Assembly: GCF_002286985.1 (NCBI RefSeq)
Contig: NZ_NSKC01000003.1
Coordinates: 62,001 to 126,000 of the forward strand
Direction of reading: 5' to 3'
From: Halorubrum salipaludis
GTDB taxonomy: Archaea > Halobacteriota > Halobacteria > Halobacteriales > Haloferacaceae
DNA: 64,000 nucleotides
Part shown: positions 1 to 8,183 of the stretch, in pieces
Numbering within the stretch: the stretch's first letter is position 1
How the letters are laid out: each line of letters starts with the position of its first letter
Made by a program: the position numbers and the translations under genes
Notes under the pieces: generated by a model
The model's database searches: none
Told to the model about the DNA's origin: nothing
Seen by the model: the letters and a program-made list of their open reading frames with translations, nothing else

Positions 1-92
1 GGATCGGCTCCGATCCGGAGTTCGACGCGGCCGGCGCGAAGGGGGACGAGACGAAGGGAGACGCGGCCGGCGCGAAGGGGGACGACGCATGA
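1..92 (+). CDS. C-terminal tail of an upstream protein (partial)
   Basis: An open frame read from base 3 runs to a TGA at 90-92, which overlaps the ATG of the next gene in an ATGA junction, so the two are probably one operon. The visible tail is about 29 residues, Ala/Gly/Lys/Asp rich, and contains a repeated A-A-G-A-K-G-D segment encoded by a direct DNA repeat. No domain can be recognised from so short a tail. The translational coupling to a thiamine regulator hints at a vitamin-metabolism gene, but that is inference. Confidence 0.6.
   Translation, partial: IGSDPEFDAAGAKGDETKGDAAGAKGDDA
24..85 (+). repeat. 26-bp direct repeat inside the partial upstream gene
   Basis: Two identical 26-bp copies at 24-49 and 60-85 are spaced by 36 bp, a multiple of three, so the reading frame is kept. 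They encode a duplicated low-complexity tail, most simply explained by slippage or a local duplication. Confidence 0.8.
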
Positions 93-1027
93 AGTTCATC
101 GAGGAGGTCGTCGTCGACGAGTTCCTCCCGACGGTGCGCTCGATGCTGGCGGAGGACCTCCGCGACCGCGGGTTCACCCAGCGCGAGGTCGCCGACGCGC
201 TCGGCATCTCCCAGTCGGCCGTCTCGAAGTACGCCCACGGCGACGTGGCCCGCCACGACCGGATCGTCGCCGACGAGCGCGTCCGCGAGCTCGTCGAGCG
301 CGTGGGCGAGGGGCTCGCGGCGGGGGAGATGACCCCGGTCGCGGCGCTCGTCGAGATCGAGGTGCTGATCCGGCGGCTGGAGGAGGGAGACCTCCTCGCG
401 GACCTCCACGAGGAGGCGATGCCCGCGCTCGCCGACGCGGAGGTGGAGTTCTCGGTCCACGACCCCGACAGCGGGCTCCGCGAGCGCGAGCGCGTCCTCT
501 CCTCGGTCCGGCGCGGGCTCCGCACCCTGACGAACGCCTCCGGCTTCGCCGGGCTCATCCCGAACGTCGGCGCCAACGTCGCCGAGTGCCTCGACGGCGC
601 GCGGACGATCGACGACGTGGCGGCCGTGCCCGGGCGCCTCGTCGACGTGAAGGGGCAGGCGATGGTCCCGGGCGAGCCCGAGTTCGGCGTGAGCGAGCAC
701 GTCGCGACGGTCCTGCTCGCCGCGCGCGAGGCCGGCGCGACCGCTCGCGGCGCCGTGAACATCCGGTACGATCCCGACACCGTCGCGGCGCTCGCGGAGT
801 CGCATCCGACCGTGGAGTTCGACCCCGAGGCCCCGACCCGCGAGGCGGTCGCCGACGCGGTCTCCGAGGCGGGCGCGGCCGACCTCCGGGACGCGGAGCG
901 CTCGGGCGACGACGCCGACGGGACCCTCGTGCTCTACCAGACGGGCGCGGTCGGCGTCGAGCCGATCGTCTACGTGCTCGCGCCCACCGCGGCCGACGCG
1001 GCGCGGGTCGTCCGAGCGATCGTGTGA
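89..1027 (+). CDS. thiR: ThiN-domain transcriptional regulator of thiamine metabolism (ThiR-like)
   Basis: A 312-residue protein. Residues about 28-52 form a helix-turn-helix with TQREVADALGISQSAVSKYA, a typical recognition-helix signature. Residues about 130-312 match the ThiN (thiamine-phosphate synthase-type) domain, with blocks GLIPNVGANVAECL and VSEHVATVLLAA. HTH-ThiN proteins are known in archaea as ThiR, repressors of thiamine synthesis and transport genes that sense thiamine phosphates through the ThiN domain. The family also has true ThiN enzymes fused to ThiD, but there is no kinase domain here, so the regulator role is preferred. The start overlaps the stop of the preceding gene by an ATGA junction. 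Targets and ligand are inferred from the family, not from this sequence. Confidence 0.85.
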   Translation: MKFIEEVVVDEFLPTVRSMLAEDLRDRGFTQREVADALGISQSAVSKYAHGDVARHDRIVADERVRELVERVGEGLAAGEMTPVAALVEIEVLIRRLEEGDLLADLHEEAMPALADAEVEFSVHDPDSGLRERERVLSSVRRGLRTLTNASGFAGLIPNVGANVAECLDGARTIDDVAAVPGRLVDVKGQAMVPGEPEFGVSEHVATVLLAAREAGATARGAVNIRYDPDTVAALAESHPTVEFDPEAPTREAVADAVSEAGAADLRDAERSGDDADGTLVLYQTGAVGVEPIVYVLAPTAADAARVVRAIV

Positions 1028-1108
1028 GAGACGCGCCGGAGCGACGCGCTTCCCTTCCGCCCGCGGTCCGTGGCGGACCTTCATTATCGTGCCCGTCCAA
1101 TCGCGCGT

Positions 1109-1561
1109 ATGACTGGTCCCGACGCGGTTCGGATGGGAGACGACGAGCGCGACGAGTTCCTCGGGCGGTCGGGAACGGGAGTGCTCTCCCTGTCGACGGG
1201 CGCCGACGACTCACCGCACTCGGTCCCGGTTTCGTACGGGTACGACCCGGTCGAGGCGGTGTTTTACTTCCGACTCGCCGTCGGAGCCGGCAGCGAGAAG
1301 GCGGACCCCACGGATCGCGGCGTCACGTTCGTCACCTACGGGGAACGCGACGGCCGGTGGATGAGCGTTGTGGGGAGCGGTCGGCTGGTGTCGACGACGG
1401 ACGAGTCCATCTCCGCGGAGTCGCTCGCGGGGCTCGAACGGACGGGACGGATACCGATAGTCGACGTCTTCGGCGAGCCGACGAGCCAGGTGGAGTTCGA
1501 GCTCTACCGGCTCGATCCGGACCGGATCACCGGTCGCGTCGAACGACCGATGGACCCCTGA
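1109..1561 (+). CDS. Pyridoxamine 5'-phosphate oxidase-like FMN-binding protein
   Basis: The protein has 150 residues. The frame is open from a GTG at 1070, but the ATG at 1109 follows an AT-rich TTCATTAT stretch at a normal archaeal promoter distance and begins the conserved domain, so it is taken as the start. Sequence blocks such as EFLGRSGTGVLSLS near the N-terminus, then SVPVSYGYDP and the following beta strand ending in FYFRLAVG, match the split-barrel flavin-binding fold of small PPOX-family proteins. Members reduce or bind FMN/F420 or heme-related ligands, and the substrate cannot be told here. It is a monocistronic gene between thiR and metG. Confidence 0.8.
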   Translation: MTGPDAVRMGDDERDEFLGRSGTGVLSLSTGADDSPHSVPVSYGYDPVEAVFYFRLAVGAGSEKADPTDRGVTFVTYGERDGRWMSVVGSGRLVSTTDESISAESLAGLERTGRIPIVDVFGEPTSQVEFELYRLDPDRITGRVERPMDP

Positions 1562-1643
1562 GGGGCGCCTCGGCACCGTCGCCGAGGAGTCGCGTAGAAG
1601 ACCGCGTCGCTGATCGGCGGCGGTTTCCCGCAGGCCCGGCCGA

Positions 1644-1718
1644 CCCGTCTCGATCCGGCCCGTCTCGATCCGGCCCGTCTCGATCCGGCCCGTCTCGATC
1701 CGGCCCGTCTCGATCTCA
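1644..1718 (+). repeat. 15-bp tandem repeat upstream of metG
   Basis: Four exact copies of CCCGTCTCGATCCGG occupy 1644-1703, followed by a fifth copy that diverges after ten bases (1704-1718). The array lies in the gap before metG, ending about 55 bp before its ATG. It contains no start or hairpin of note. It may be a slippage microsatellite or a multi-site operator. Confidence 0.95.
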
Positions 1719-1772
1719 CCCGGAAATCAGGGGGCTTTAGACCCGATCGACCGACACACGACATACACACAC

Positions 1773-3929
1773 ATGAGCCACGACGACTTCCCCACCGACG
1801 ATCCGGCGGTGGTGACCTGTGGACTGCCGTACGCCAACGGCGACCTCCACATCGGTCACCTCCGCACCTACGTCGGCGGCGACGTGTACCGGCGCGCGCT
1901 CGAACGACTCGGTCAGGAGACCGCGTTCGTCTCCGGCTCGGACATGCACGGCACCCCCGTCGCGGTCAACGCCGAGCAGGAGGGGGTCTCCCCCGAAGAG
2001 TTCGCGCTCGACTGGCACGAGCGGTACGCCGCGACGTTCCCGAAGTTCAACGTCGAGTTCGACAACTACGGGCACACTCACGACGAGACGAACACGGAGC
2101 TCACTCAGGAGCTGGTGCGCGACCTCGACGAGGCCGGCCACCTCTACGAGAAGGAGATCATGGTCGCGTACGACCCCGTCGACGACCAGTACCTGCCGGA
2201 CCGGTACGTCGAGGGGACCTGCCCGTACTGCGGCGCGCACGCCCGCGGCGACGAGTGCGACGAGGGGTGTCAGCGCCACCTCGAACCCGGCGAGGTCGAG
2301 GACCCCGAGTCGACGATCACGGGCAACCCCGCGGAGTACCGCGAGCGCACCCACAAGTTCTTCGAGGTCTCGGCGTTCGCCGAGTACCTCTCCGACTTCC
2401 TCGACCGGCTGGAGGGGACCTCGAACGCCCGGAACCAGCCCCGCGAGTGGATCGAGCAGGGGCTCCAGGACTGGTGTATCACGCGGGACATGGACTGGGG
2501 CGTGGAGTACCCCGGCGAGAACCCGCAGGACCTCGTCTTATACGTCTGGGTCGACGCGCCGATCGAGTACATCGCCTCGACGAAGCAGTACTCCGAGCGC
2601 GTCGGCGCCGAGGCGTTCGACTGGGAGGCCGCGTGGAAGGAGGGCGCGAGCGACGCCCACCCCGAGGGCGGCGAGATCGTCCACGTGATCGGCCGCGACA
2701 TCATCCAGCACCACACGATCTTCTGGCCCGCAATGTTAGAGGCGACCGGCCACGCCGAGCCCCGCGCCGTGATGGCGAGCGGCTTCGTCACCCTCGGCGG
2801 CAAGGGGTTCTCGACGAGCCGCGACCGCGCGGTCTGGGCCGACGAGTACCTCGACGAGGGGTTCCACCCGGACCCGCTGCGCTACTACCTCGCGACCAAC
2901 GGCGGGTTCCAGCAGGACGTGGACTTCTCGTGGGAGAAGTTCCGCGACCGCGTCAACACCGAACTGGTGGGGACCGTCGGGAACTTCCTCTACCGATCCC
3001 TCCTCTTCGCCCACCGAAACTACGACGACGCGCCGATCTCGGACGCGACGAGCGAGGAGGTCGACGAGCGGATCGAGGAGGCGATCGCCGACTTCGAGGC
3101 CGCCGTCAACGACTACTCCGTGCGCGCGGTCGGCGACGCTGTCACCGACCTCGCCCGGTTCGGCAACGAGTACATCCAGCGGAGCGAGCCGTGGAACCTG
3201 GTGGACGACGACCCCGAGGAGGCCGAACAGGTCATCCACGACTGCGTCGCGATCGCGAAGGCGATCGCGGTCCTGTTCGAGCCGATCGCGCCCGAGAAGG
3301 CCGAGCGCCTCTGGGACCAGCTCGGCGAGGACGGTTCGGTCCACGAGGCCACCGTCGAGGCGGCCCGCGAGGGCCCCGACGGCGACCTCGCGGAGCCGAC
3401 GGAGCTGTTCGAGCAGATCGAAGACGAGCGCGTCGAGGCGCTCAACGAGAAGCTCGAAGCGCGCGTCGCCGACGCGGAGGCCGACGGCGAGAGCAGTGAG
3501 GACGGCGGTGAGAGCGGTGAGAATGGCGACGAGAGCGACGACACCGAGGACACCGCGGACGACACCGACACCGACACCGACGACATGACCGACATCGAAC
3601 CCCTCAGCGACGACCGAATCAGCTTCGACGACTTCCAGGAACTGGACATCCGGATCGGCCGGATCGAGGAGGCGGAGGGCATCGAGGGCGCCGACGACCT
3701 CCTGAAGCTCGGCGTCGACCTCGGCGCCGAGACCCGGACGATCGTCGCGGGGCTCAAGCAGCTCCACGATGTCGACGAGCTGCCCGGCACGAAGGTCGTC
3801 GTGCTCGCGAACATGGAGAAGGCCGAGCTGTTCGGCGTCGAGTCGAACGGGATGGTGCTGGCCGCCGGCGAGGAGGCCGACCTCCTCACGACCTACGAGG
3901 ACGCCGGGCCGGGCACGAAGGTGAAGTGA
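1773..3929 (+). CDS. metG: Methionine--tRNA ligase with C-terminal tRNA-binding domain
   Basis: A 718-residue class I synthetase that charges tRNA-Met in the cytoplasm. The HIGH signature is at residues 26-29 and the KMSKS-equivalent loop KGFSTSR at 344-350. A zinc knuckle uses Cys150, 153, 162 and 166. After the anticodon-binding helical domain there is a very acidic linker (about 560-605), then an OB-fold EMAP/Arc1p-type tRNA-binding domain (about 608-718), which in many organisms is a separate protein or the dimerisation tail. The ATG at 1773 precedes the first conserved strand by about 15 residues. The gene stands alone, preceded by a 15-bp tandem repeat. Confidence 0.97.
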   Translation: MSHDDFPTDDPAVVTCGLPYANGDLHIGHLRTYVGGDVYRRALERLGQETAFVSGSDMHGTPVAVNAEQEGVSPEEFALDWHERYAATFPKFNVEFDNYGHTHDETNTELTQELVRDLDEAGHLYEKEIMVAYDPVDDQYLPDRYVEGTCPYCGAHARGDECDEGCQRHLEPGEVEDPESTITGNPAEYRERTHKFFEVSAFAEYLSDFLDRLEGTSNARNQPREWIEQGLQDWCITRDMDWGVEYPGENPQDLVLYVWVDAPIEYIASTKQYSERVGAEAFDWEAAWKEGASDAHPEGGEIVHVIGRDIIQHHTIFWPAMLEATGHAEPRAVMASGFVTLGGKGFSTSRDRAVWADEYLDEGFHPDPLRYYLATNGGFQQDVDFSWEKFRDRVNTELVGTVGNFLYRSLLFAHRNYDDAPISDATSEEVDERIEEAIADFEAAVNDYSVRAVGDAVTDLARFGNEYIQRSEPWNLVDDDPEEAEQVIHDCVAIAKAIAVLFEPIAPEKAERLWDQLGEDGSVHEATVEAAREGPDGDLAEPTELFEQIEDERVEALNEKLEARVADAEADGESSEDGGESGENGDESDDTEDTADDTDTDTDDMTDIEPLSDDRISFDDFQELDIRIGRIEEAEGIEGADDLLKLGVDLGAETRTIVAGLKQLHDVDELPGTKVVVLANMEKAELFGVESNGMVLAAGEEADLLTTYEDAGPGTKVK

Positions 3930-3958
3930 GGCCGTAGTCGTCGCCGACTCCGCACCTC

Positions 3959-4378
3959 TCAGGCGTCGAGCACTTCGATCAGGTTCCCCTCCGGGTCCCT
4001 GACGAACAGGATCGTCGTCCCGCTCTCGGTGGTCCGCGGCGGGCTCAGCGTCTCCACCTCGTCGTCGAGGCCGTCGTAGAACGCCTCGACATCGTCGACC
4101 GACAGCCCGAGGTGCGTCGCGCCGGCGCGGTTCAGTTCCGGGTCGGCGTCCCCGTCGCCCGCGGGGTCGTATTCGACGAGCTCGACGCGGACGCCGTCGG
4201 CGTCGAGGTGCGCGAACGCGGCCGACGTGCCCTCGACGGCGACCGCTTCGGCGAAGGCCTCGCCGCCGACGGCAAACTCCGAGAGGAGGTCGAGGTCGAA
4301 CGTCTCGGTGTAGAAGTCGACGGCGCGGTCGAGGTCGGCGACGGTGATCCCGACGTGGTGCGCGGTTGGGTCGGACAC
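3959..4378 (-). CDS. VOC (glyoxalase/bleomycin-resistance) superfamily protein
   Basis: A 139-residue protein. The GTG at 4378 is chosen because the typical VOC opening HHVGITVADLDRAVDFYTE follows within ten residues. The same frame stays open to 4810, but that extension is arginine-rich noise lying over a structured repeat element. Two beta-alpha-beta-beta-beta modules are visible, the second with HLGLSVDDVEAFYDGL and ending in the common RDPEGNLIEVLD metal-ligand segment. Likely metal ligands are His7, a Glu in the VELVEYD strand, His in HLGLSV and Glu near the end. Such single-unit VOC proteins include methylmalonyl-CoA epimerase, glyoxalase I and dioxygenases, and which of these it is cannot be decided. 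Confidence 0.85.
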   Translation of the reverse strand: MSDPTAHHVGITVADLDRAVDFYTETFDLDLLSEFAVGGEAFAEAVAVEGTSAAFAHLDADGVRVELVEYDPAGDGDADPELNRAGATHLGLSVDDVEAFYDGLDDEVETLSPPRTTESGTTILFVRDPEGNLIEVLDA

Positions 4379-4458
4379 GCTCGGTGGATCGGCGGTCGGC
4401 GAGAAAACGGTGTCGACCCCGTACGTGAAGCGTACCCGCGTGGTCGATGGCCCGGCAG

Positions 4459-4709
4459 GGAACACCTCCAAAGCCCCAGCCGCGAGGACTCGATGCGCTC
4501 GTTGCGGTCCTCTGTCGGTCGCTAGCGCTCCCTCCCTGCGGTCCTTACGTCGCGCGTCTTCGTCCTCGCGACTGTCCCTTTGAGTCCCACCCGTACCGCA
4601 CCGCGCCTCACACCTCCCCAGCCTCGTCGCTGGCGCCTTATAAGGCGCCAGCGACTCCCTCGCGCGTGCGAGTCGCGCCCTCCGGGCGCTCCTCGGCACG
4701 CGCCACCGC
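4459..4709 (-). repeat. Dispersed structured element, copy A (candidate ncRNA)
   Basis: Read on the minus strand, it opens with GCGGTGGCGCGTGCC (4709-4695). A small hairpin GCGCCC/GGGCGC follows inside a GCGCGTGC/GCACGCGC stem, then GAGGGA and a 12-bp hairpin beginning GTCGCTGGCGCC with the sequence TTATAA at its top. Next come the invariant block GAGGCTGGGGAGGTGTGAGG, then GGGACTCAAAGGGACAG. The terminal long stem is closed by CGCGAGGAC/GTCCTCGCG, and the element ends with CTGGGGCTTTGGAGGTGTT. A TATA box, TTTATAAA, lies at 4715-4722 just upstream. It fills most of the 437-bp gap between the divergent VOC and MFS genes, and no protein frame in it looks real. Confidence 0.85.
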
Positions 4710-4784
4710 AGTGGTTTATAAAGAGCCCCCCGTCGCCGTCCCCTCGCCGATCGACGACCGGCACCATTCGGGCGGTTCCGTCCG

Positions 4785-4790
4785 TTTATA
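4785..4790 (+). promoter_or_regulatory. TATA box of the MFS gene
   Basis: TTTATA lies 26-31 nt before the ATG at 4816, the spacing of a leaderless haloarchaeal transcript. Confidence 0.6.
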
Positions 4791-4815
4791 CGCGTCACCG
4801 CGGAACCCATGGTCG

Positions 4816-6042
4816 ATGAACCTCGGCCGGGCCCAGGAGTACGACGTGCTCGTGCTCACGGCCCTGATCTGGTTCCTCGGGAAGTTCGTCCGGTACGCGT
4901 TCCCGCCGCTGTTCGAGCCCCTGCAGGCGAGCTACGGGGTGAGCAACGCCGCGGTCGGCGCGGCCTTTTCGGGCTTCATGGCCGTCTACGCCCTCCTCCA
5001 GTTCCCGAGCGGGGCGATCGCCGACCGGGTCGGCGCGGTTCGGGTGATCGCGGCGGGGGCGGCCGTGGCGGGCGTCGGCGCCCTCTCGCTGGTCGTCGAC
5101 ACCCCCTTCGCGGTGCTGGCGGGGGTGATGCTCGTGATCGGCGCGGGGACGGGCGCGCACAAGACGGTCGCGGTGCGGCTGCTCTCGCGGGTGTACCCGG
5201 TCCGGACCGGGCGCGCGCTCGGTGCCCACGACACCCTCGGCGCGCTGGGCGGGGTGGCCGCGCCGGCGGCGGTCACCCTCTTCGTCGCCGCGCCGCCCGC
5301 CCTCGCCGCGCTCCTCGCGCGGCTCCCGGGCGCGGCGTGGCGCGGCCTGTTCGTCGTCACGGGCGCCGCGGCGCTCGCGCTGGCGGCGGCGTTCTCGCTC
5401 CGCGTCCCGGAGCGACTCCCGGCCGACGCCGACCGCGGCCCGGAGCGCGACGGCCCGACGCCGGACGCGCGCGACTACCTCGCGCTGTTCGAGGACCGGC
5501 GGCTCGGTGCGTTCGTGTTCGCGACGGTCGCCGGCTCGTTCGCGTACAACGGGGCCGTCGCCTTCCTCCCGCTGTACCTCTCGCGGGCCGGCGGGCTGTC
5601 GAGCGCGACCGCGAACCTGCTGTACTCCGCGCTGTTCGCGGTCACCTTCGTCCAGCTCGTCTCCGGGGACCTCTCCGACCGCCTCGGCCGGTTCCCCGTG
5701 ATGGTCGCCGCGCTCGCGCTGGCGGCGTCGTCGCTCGTCGGCGTCGTCGCCTTCGCGGCGGCGGGACCGGTCGCCCTCGGGGGACTCGTCGTCGCGTTCG
5801 GGCTCGGCTCGCACGGGTTCCGCCCGGTCCGGGGCGCGTACCTGATCGAGGCGCTCCCCGACCGGCTGGCCGGCGGCGGGCTCGGCGTGGTCCGCACCCT
5901 GCTGATGGCGGCCGGCGCGCTCGCCCCCGCGACCGTGGGCGCCGTCGCCGACGCGTCCGGCTTCCGGCCCGCGTTCGGCCTGCTCGCCGGAGCCCTGGCG
6001 CTTGCGGCGGGTGTGACCGCGGGGCTGTGGGTCACCGAGTAG
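4816..6042 (+). CDS. MFS family transporter
   Basis: A 408-residue integral membrane protein with about 12 hydrophobic segments. The ATG at 4816 gives M-N-L-G-R-A-Q and a first membrane helix at about residues 10-30, and a TATA box sits at leaderless spacing. An earlier in-frame extension runs into the structured repeat and is rejected. The loop between helices 2 and 3 reads GAIADRVGAVRVIA, the canonical MFS G-x-x-x-D-R-x-G motif, and its counterpart in the second half is SGDLSDRLGRFPV. A charged cytoplasmic loop (about 200-225) separates the halves. The closest style is the small-solute or nitrate/sugar-phosphate MFS group, and the substrate is unknown. Confidence 0.9.
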   Translation: MNLGRAQEYDVLVLTALIWFLGKFVRYAFPPLFEPLQASYGVSNAAVGAAFSGFMAVYALLQFPSGAIADRVGAVRVIAAGAAVAGVGALSLVVDTPFAVLAGVMLVIGAGTGAHKTVAVRLLSRVYPVRTGRALGAHDTLGALGGVAAPAAVTLFVAAPPALAALLARLPGAAWRGLFVVTGAAALALAAAFSLRVPERLPADADRGPERDGPTPDARDYLALFEDRRLGAFVFATVAGSFAYNGAVAFLPLYLSRAGGLSSATANLLYSALFAVTFVQLVSGDLSDRLGRFPVMVAALALAASSLVGVVAFAAAGPVALGGLVVAFGLGSHGFRPVRGAYLIEALPDRLAGGGLGVVRTLLMAAGALAPATVGAVADASGFRPAFGLLAGALALAAGVTAGLWVTE

Positions 6043-6116
6043 GGCGGAGCGACCGACTCGCAGTCAGCCGAAACGCCGACCGAAACGACCATTCCCCGCC
6101 CGCGTGACCCTCGGGT

Positions 6117-6812
6117 ATGCACGTCGTCGTCAACGCGGCCCAGAGCGTCGACGGGAAGCTCGCGACCCGACGCCGGGAGCAGCTCCGGATATCCGGCCCG
6201 GAGGACTTCGACCGGGTCGACCGCGTCAGGGCGGCCGCGGACGCGGTATTGGTCGGGGTCGGGACCGTCCTCGCGGACGACCCGCACCTCACGCTCGACG
6301 AGGAGGACCGCCGCGTCGAGCGCCTCCGAAACGGCCGCCCCGGCAACCCCGCCCGCGTCGTCGTCGACTCGACCGGGCGGACGCCGACCGACGCCCGGAT
6401 CCTCGACGACGCGGCGACGACCTACCTGCTCGTCTCCCCGGCGACCCCCCAGGAGCGACGCGAGGCGCTCGATGCCGCCGGCGCCGAGGTCGTGGTGGTC
6501 GAGGGCGGAGCCGACGAATCCGACGGTGAAGCGGACCACGTCGACCTCGCCGCGGGGATCGACGCGCTGGCGGAGCGCGGGATCGACCGGCTGATGGTCG
6601 AGGGCGGCGGCGAGGTGATCTACTCGTGTTTCGAGGCCGGCGTCGTCGACGAGCTCCACGCCTACGTGGGGTCGATGGTGATCGGCGGCCGGGACGCGCC
6701 GACCCTCGCCGACGGCGAGGGGTTCACCGAGTCGTTTCCGCGGCTCGATCTGGTCGACACCGAGCGGCTCGACGACGGGATCGTGCTCTCGTACGAGGTC
6801 GGGGACGGCTGA
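6117..6812 (+). CDS. arfC: 2,5-diamino-6-(ribosylamino)pyrimidinone 5'-phosphate reductase
   Basis: A 231-residue RibD C-terminal/DHFR-like reductase. In archaea this enzyme (ArfC) reduces the ribosyl side chain early in riboflavin and F420 precursor synthesis, using NADPH. The N-terminal block VNAAQSVDGKLAT, then ADAVLVGVGTVLADDPHLT, and the glycine-rich LMVEGGGEVIYSCFEAGVVDE are family hallmarks for cofactor and substrate binding. The length is normal for the archaeal stand-alone reductase (about 220), with no deaminase domain fused. It is monocistronic, with its ATG 74 nt after the MFS stop. Confidence 0.93.
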   Translation: MHVVVNAAQSVDGKLATRRREQLRISGPEDFDRVDRVRAAADAVLVGVGTVLADDPHLTLDEEDRRVERLRNGRPGNPARVVVDSTGRTPTDARILDDAATTYLLVSPATPQERREALDAAGAEVVVVEGGADESDGEADHVDLAAGIDALAERGIDRLMVEGGGEVIYSCFEAGVVDELHAYVGSMVIGGRDAPTLADGEGFTESFPRLDLVDTERLDDGIVLSYEVGDG

Positions 6813-6897
6813 TACGGAGCGATAGGTGTGTGATCGTTAATCACGGATCCGGGAGTAGACGGTCCGTGCTACCGTCTTACACTCGATTCACCGAAGT

Positions 6898-6906
6898 CTT
6901 TATATG
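6898..6906 (+). promoter_or_regulatory. Putative TATA box of the coiled-coil gene
   Basis: TCTTTATAT is the only strong TATA-like element between arfC and the coiled-coil gene. It would start a transcript near 6925-6930, leaving an untranslated leader of about 120 nt, which is unusually long for this window. Confidence 0.5.
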
Positions 6907-6967
6907 TCGGCCCGTGGTAGGATCTGGTACCAGAACGCCTCCGGCGCTGGTGGGATCGCACGCTGAA

Positions 6968-7045
6968 ATGAACGGGAGCTCTTGTGAACGGCTCGACGCA
7001 CGACGGCGAGCGCTCGCCATCCCCGGAGCGGTGATGGAGAGATAA
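6968..7045 (+). other. Possible 25-codon upstream ORF in the leader of the coiled-coil gene
   Basis: An ATG at 6968 opens a 25-codon frame ending in TAA at 7043-7045, three bases before the ATG of the coiled-coil gene. It lies wholly inside the predicted leader. The peptide (M-N-G-S-S-C-E-R, then Arg-rich) resembles no known family, so it may be chance. The tight spacing to the next ATG would allow translational coupling. Confidence 0.25.
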
Positions 7046-7048
7046 AAA

Positions 7049-7972
7049 ATGGTAACGAAAGAAGAAGTCATCGAACAGTACGATATCGAGGCGATGGACG
7101 AGGCGGACAACGTGGACCTTTCTGAGGACGACCTTGAGAACGGGTCGAAGGGTCAGCTCATCAAACGCGCCGGTCAGCTGCGAGACCGACGCAACGAGCT
7201 GAACCAGATGGCCTCCGAGCGCGCCTCCAAGCGCGACGACCTCAACGCGAAGACGCGCGAGAAGGTCGACGAGGCCCAGGAACACCGCGAGAAGCGCGAC
7301 GAGCTCAACGAGCAGGTCCAGGAGCACAAGGACAAGCGCAACGAGCTCAACGCCGAGGCCAACGAGCTGTTCGACGAGGTCGAGGAGCTCAAATCGGACA
7401 TGGAGCTCGGCTCCGGCAAGTCCATCGAGGAGCTCAAAGAGGAGATCGAGGACCTCGAGTTCCGTCAGCAGACGGAGGTCCTCGACGCCGAGGACGAGCG
7501 CGAGCTCATCGAGAAGATCGACGAGAAGCGCGAGAAGCTCGCCGAGAAGAAGGAGAAGGTCGACGACACCAGCGAGCTCGACGAGCTCGTCGAGGAGGCC
7601 GAGGAGGTCCGCTCCGAGGCGTCCCAGCACCACCAGAAGGTGACGGAGCTCGCCGACAAGGCCCAGGAGCACCACAACCAGATGATCGAGGCCTACCGCG
7701 AGGCCGACGACATCCGGGACGAGGCCGACGAGATGCACGAGCTGTTCGTCGAGGCCCAGGAGGCCGCCGACCAGCACCACGAGGACTTCGTGCGCGTCCA
7801 GAAGCGCCTGCGCGAGCTCGACAAGGAAGAGGAGGAGGAGCGCAAGGACGAGCGCGCCGAGAAGCGCGAGGAGGAGAAGGAAGAGGCCGAGGAGATCTAC
7901 CAGAAGTTCAAGGAGGGCGAGACGCTCGACACCGAGGACCTGATGAAGCTGCAGAAGACCGGCCTGCTGTAG
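7049..7972 (+). CDS. COG1340-type archaeal coiled-coil protein
   Basis: A 307-residue protein, almost entirely charged heptad-like helix from about residue 30 to 285, dominated by Glu, Lys, Asp and Arg with regularly spaced Leu/Ala (for example KRDELNEQVQEHKDKRNELN). There are no membrane segments. It matches the conserved but uncharacterised archaeal coiled-coil family COG1340, whose members are predicted rod-like scaffolds, and no reaction is known. The ATG at 7049 follows GGAGAG, a usable Shine-Dalgarno. Codon use is more AT-containing (AAG) than its neighbours because of the Lys content. It has a long leader with its own TATA box, and no operon partner. Confidence 0.85.
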   Translation: MVTKEEVIEQYDIEAMDEADNVDLSEDDLENGSKGQLIKRAGQLRDRRNELNQMASERASKRDDLNAKTREKVDEAQEHREKRDELNEQVQEHKDKRNELNAEANELFDEVEELKSDMELGSGKSIEELKEEIEDLEFRQQTEVLDAEDERELIEKIDEKREKLAEKKEKVDDTSELDELVEEAEEVRSEASQHHQKVTELADKAQEHHNQMIEAYREADDIRDEADEMHELFVEAQEAADQHHEDFVRVQKRLRELDKEEEEERKDERAEKREEEKEEAEEIYQKFKEGETLDTEDLMKLQKTGLL

Positions 7973-8103
7973 TTCGGTCCAATCGATTTTCTGCGGTTCT
8001 TTCGAGAGGCCCCCAGCGACCGGCTCGCGGAAGAGCGGTCGGCTCAGGGCCCGCGGGTGCCCTTCGACGAACCGGACTCCGGCGAGGTCGTCGCGCTCGG
8101 TCG

Positions 8104-8148
8104 GGCTCGAGGAGGTCAGGTTCGAGGAGGTCGGGTTCGAGGAGGCCC
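8104..8148 (+). repeat. 15-bp tandem repeat, three copies
   Basis: Three copies of a unit close to GGTTCGAGGAGGTCG occupy 8104-8118, 8119-8133 and 8134-8148, with one to three changes each. They sit in the convergent gap between the coiled-coil gene and the permease. No function is apparent. Confidence 0.85.
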
Positions 8149-8183
8149 GCTTCGAACGACCTCAGCCCGCCCGGACCGGTTTC

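Noticed and set aside
4459-4709. Insertion sequence with transposase
   Set aside because: No transposase or TnpB frame is present in or beside any of the four copies, and no target-site duplication could be recognised by eye. A non-autonomous element remains possible.
4379-4810. N-terminal extension of the VOC protein
   Set aside because: It would translate the structured element copy A. The residues are Arg-rich and unlike any VOC protein.
6904-6966. A 20-codon upstream frame in the coiled-coil leader
   Set aside because: Its ATG lies within the predicted TATA box, so it would not be on the transcript.
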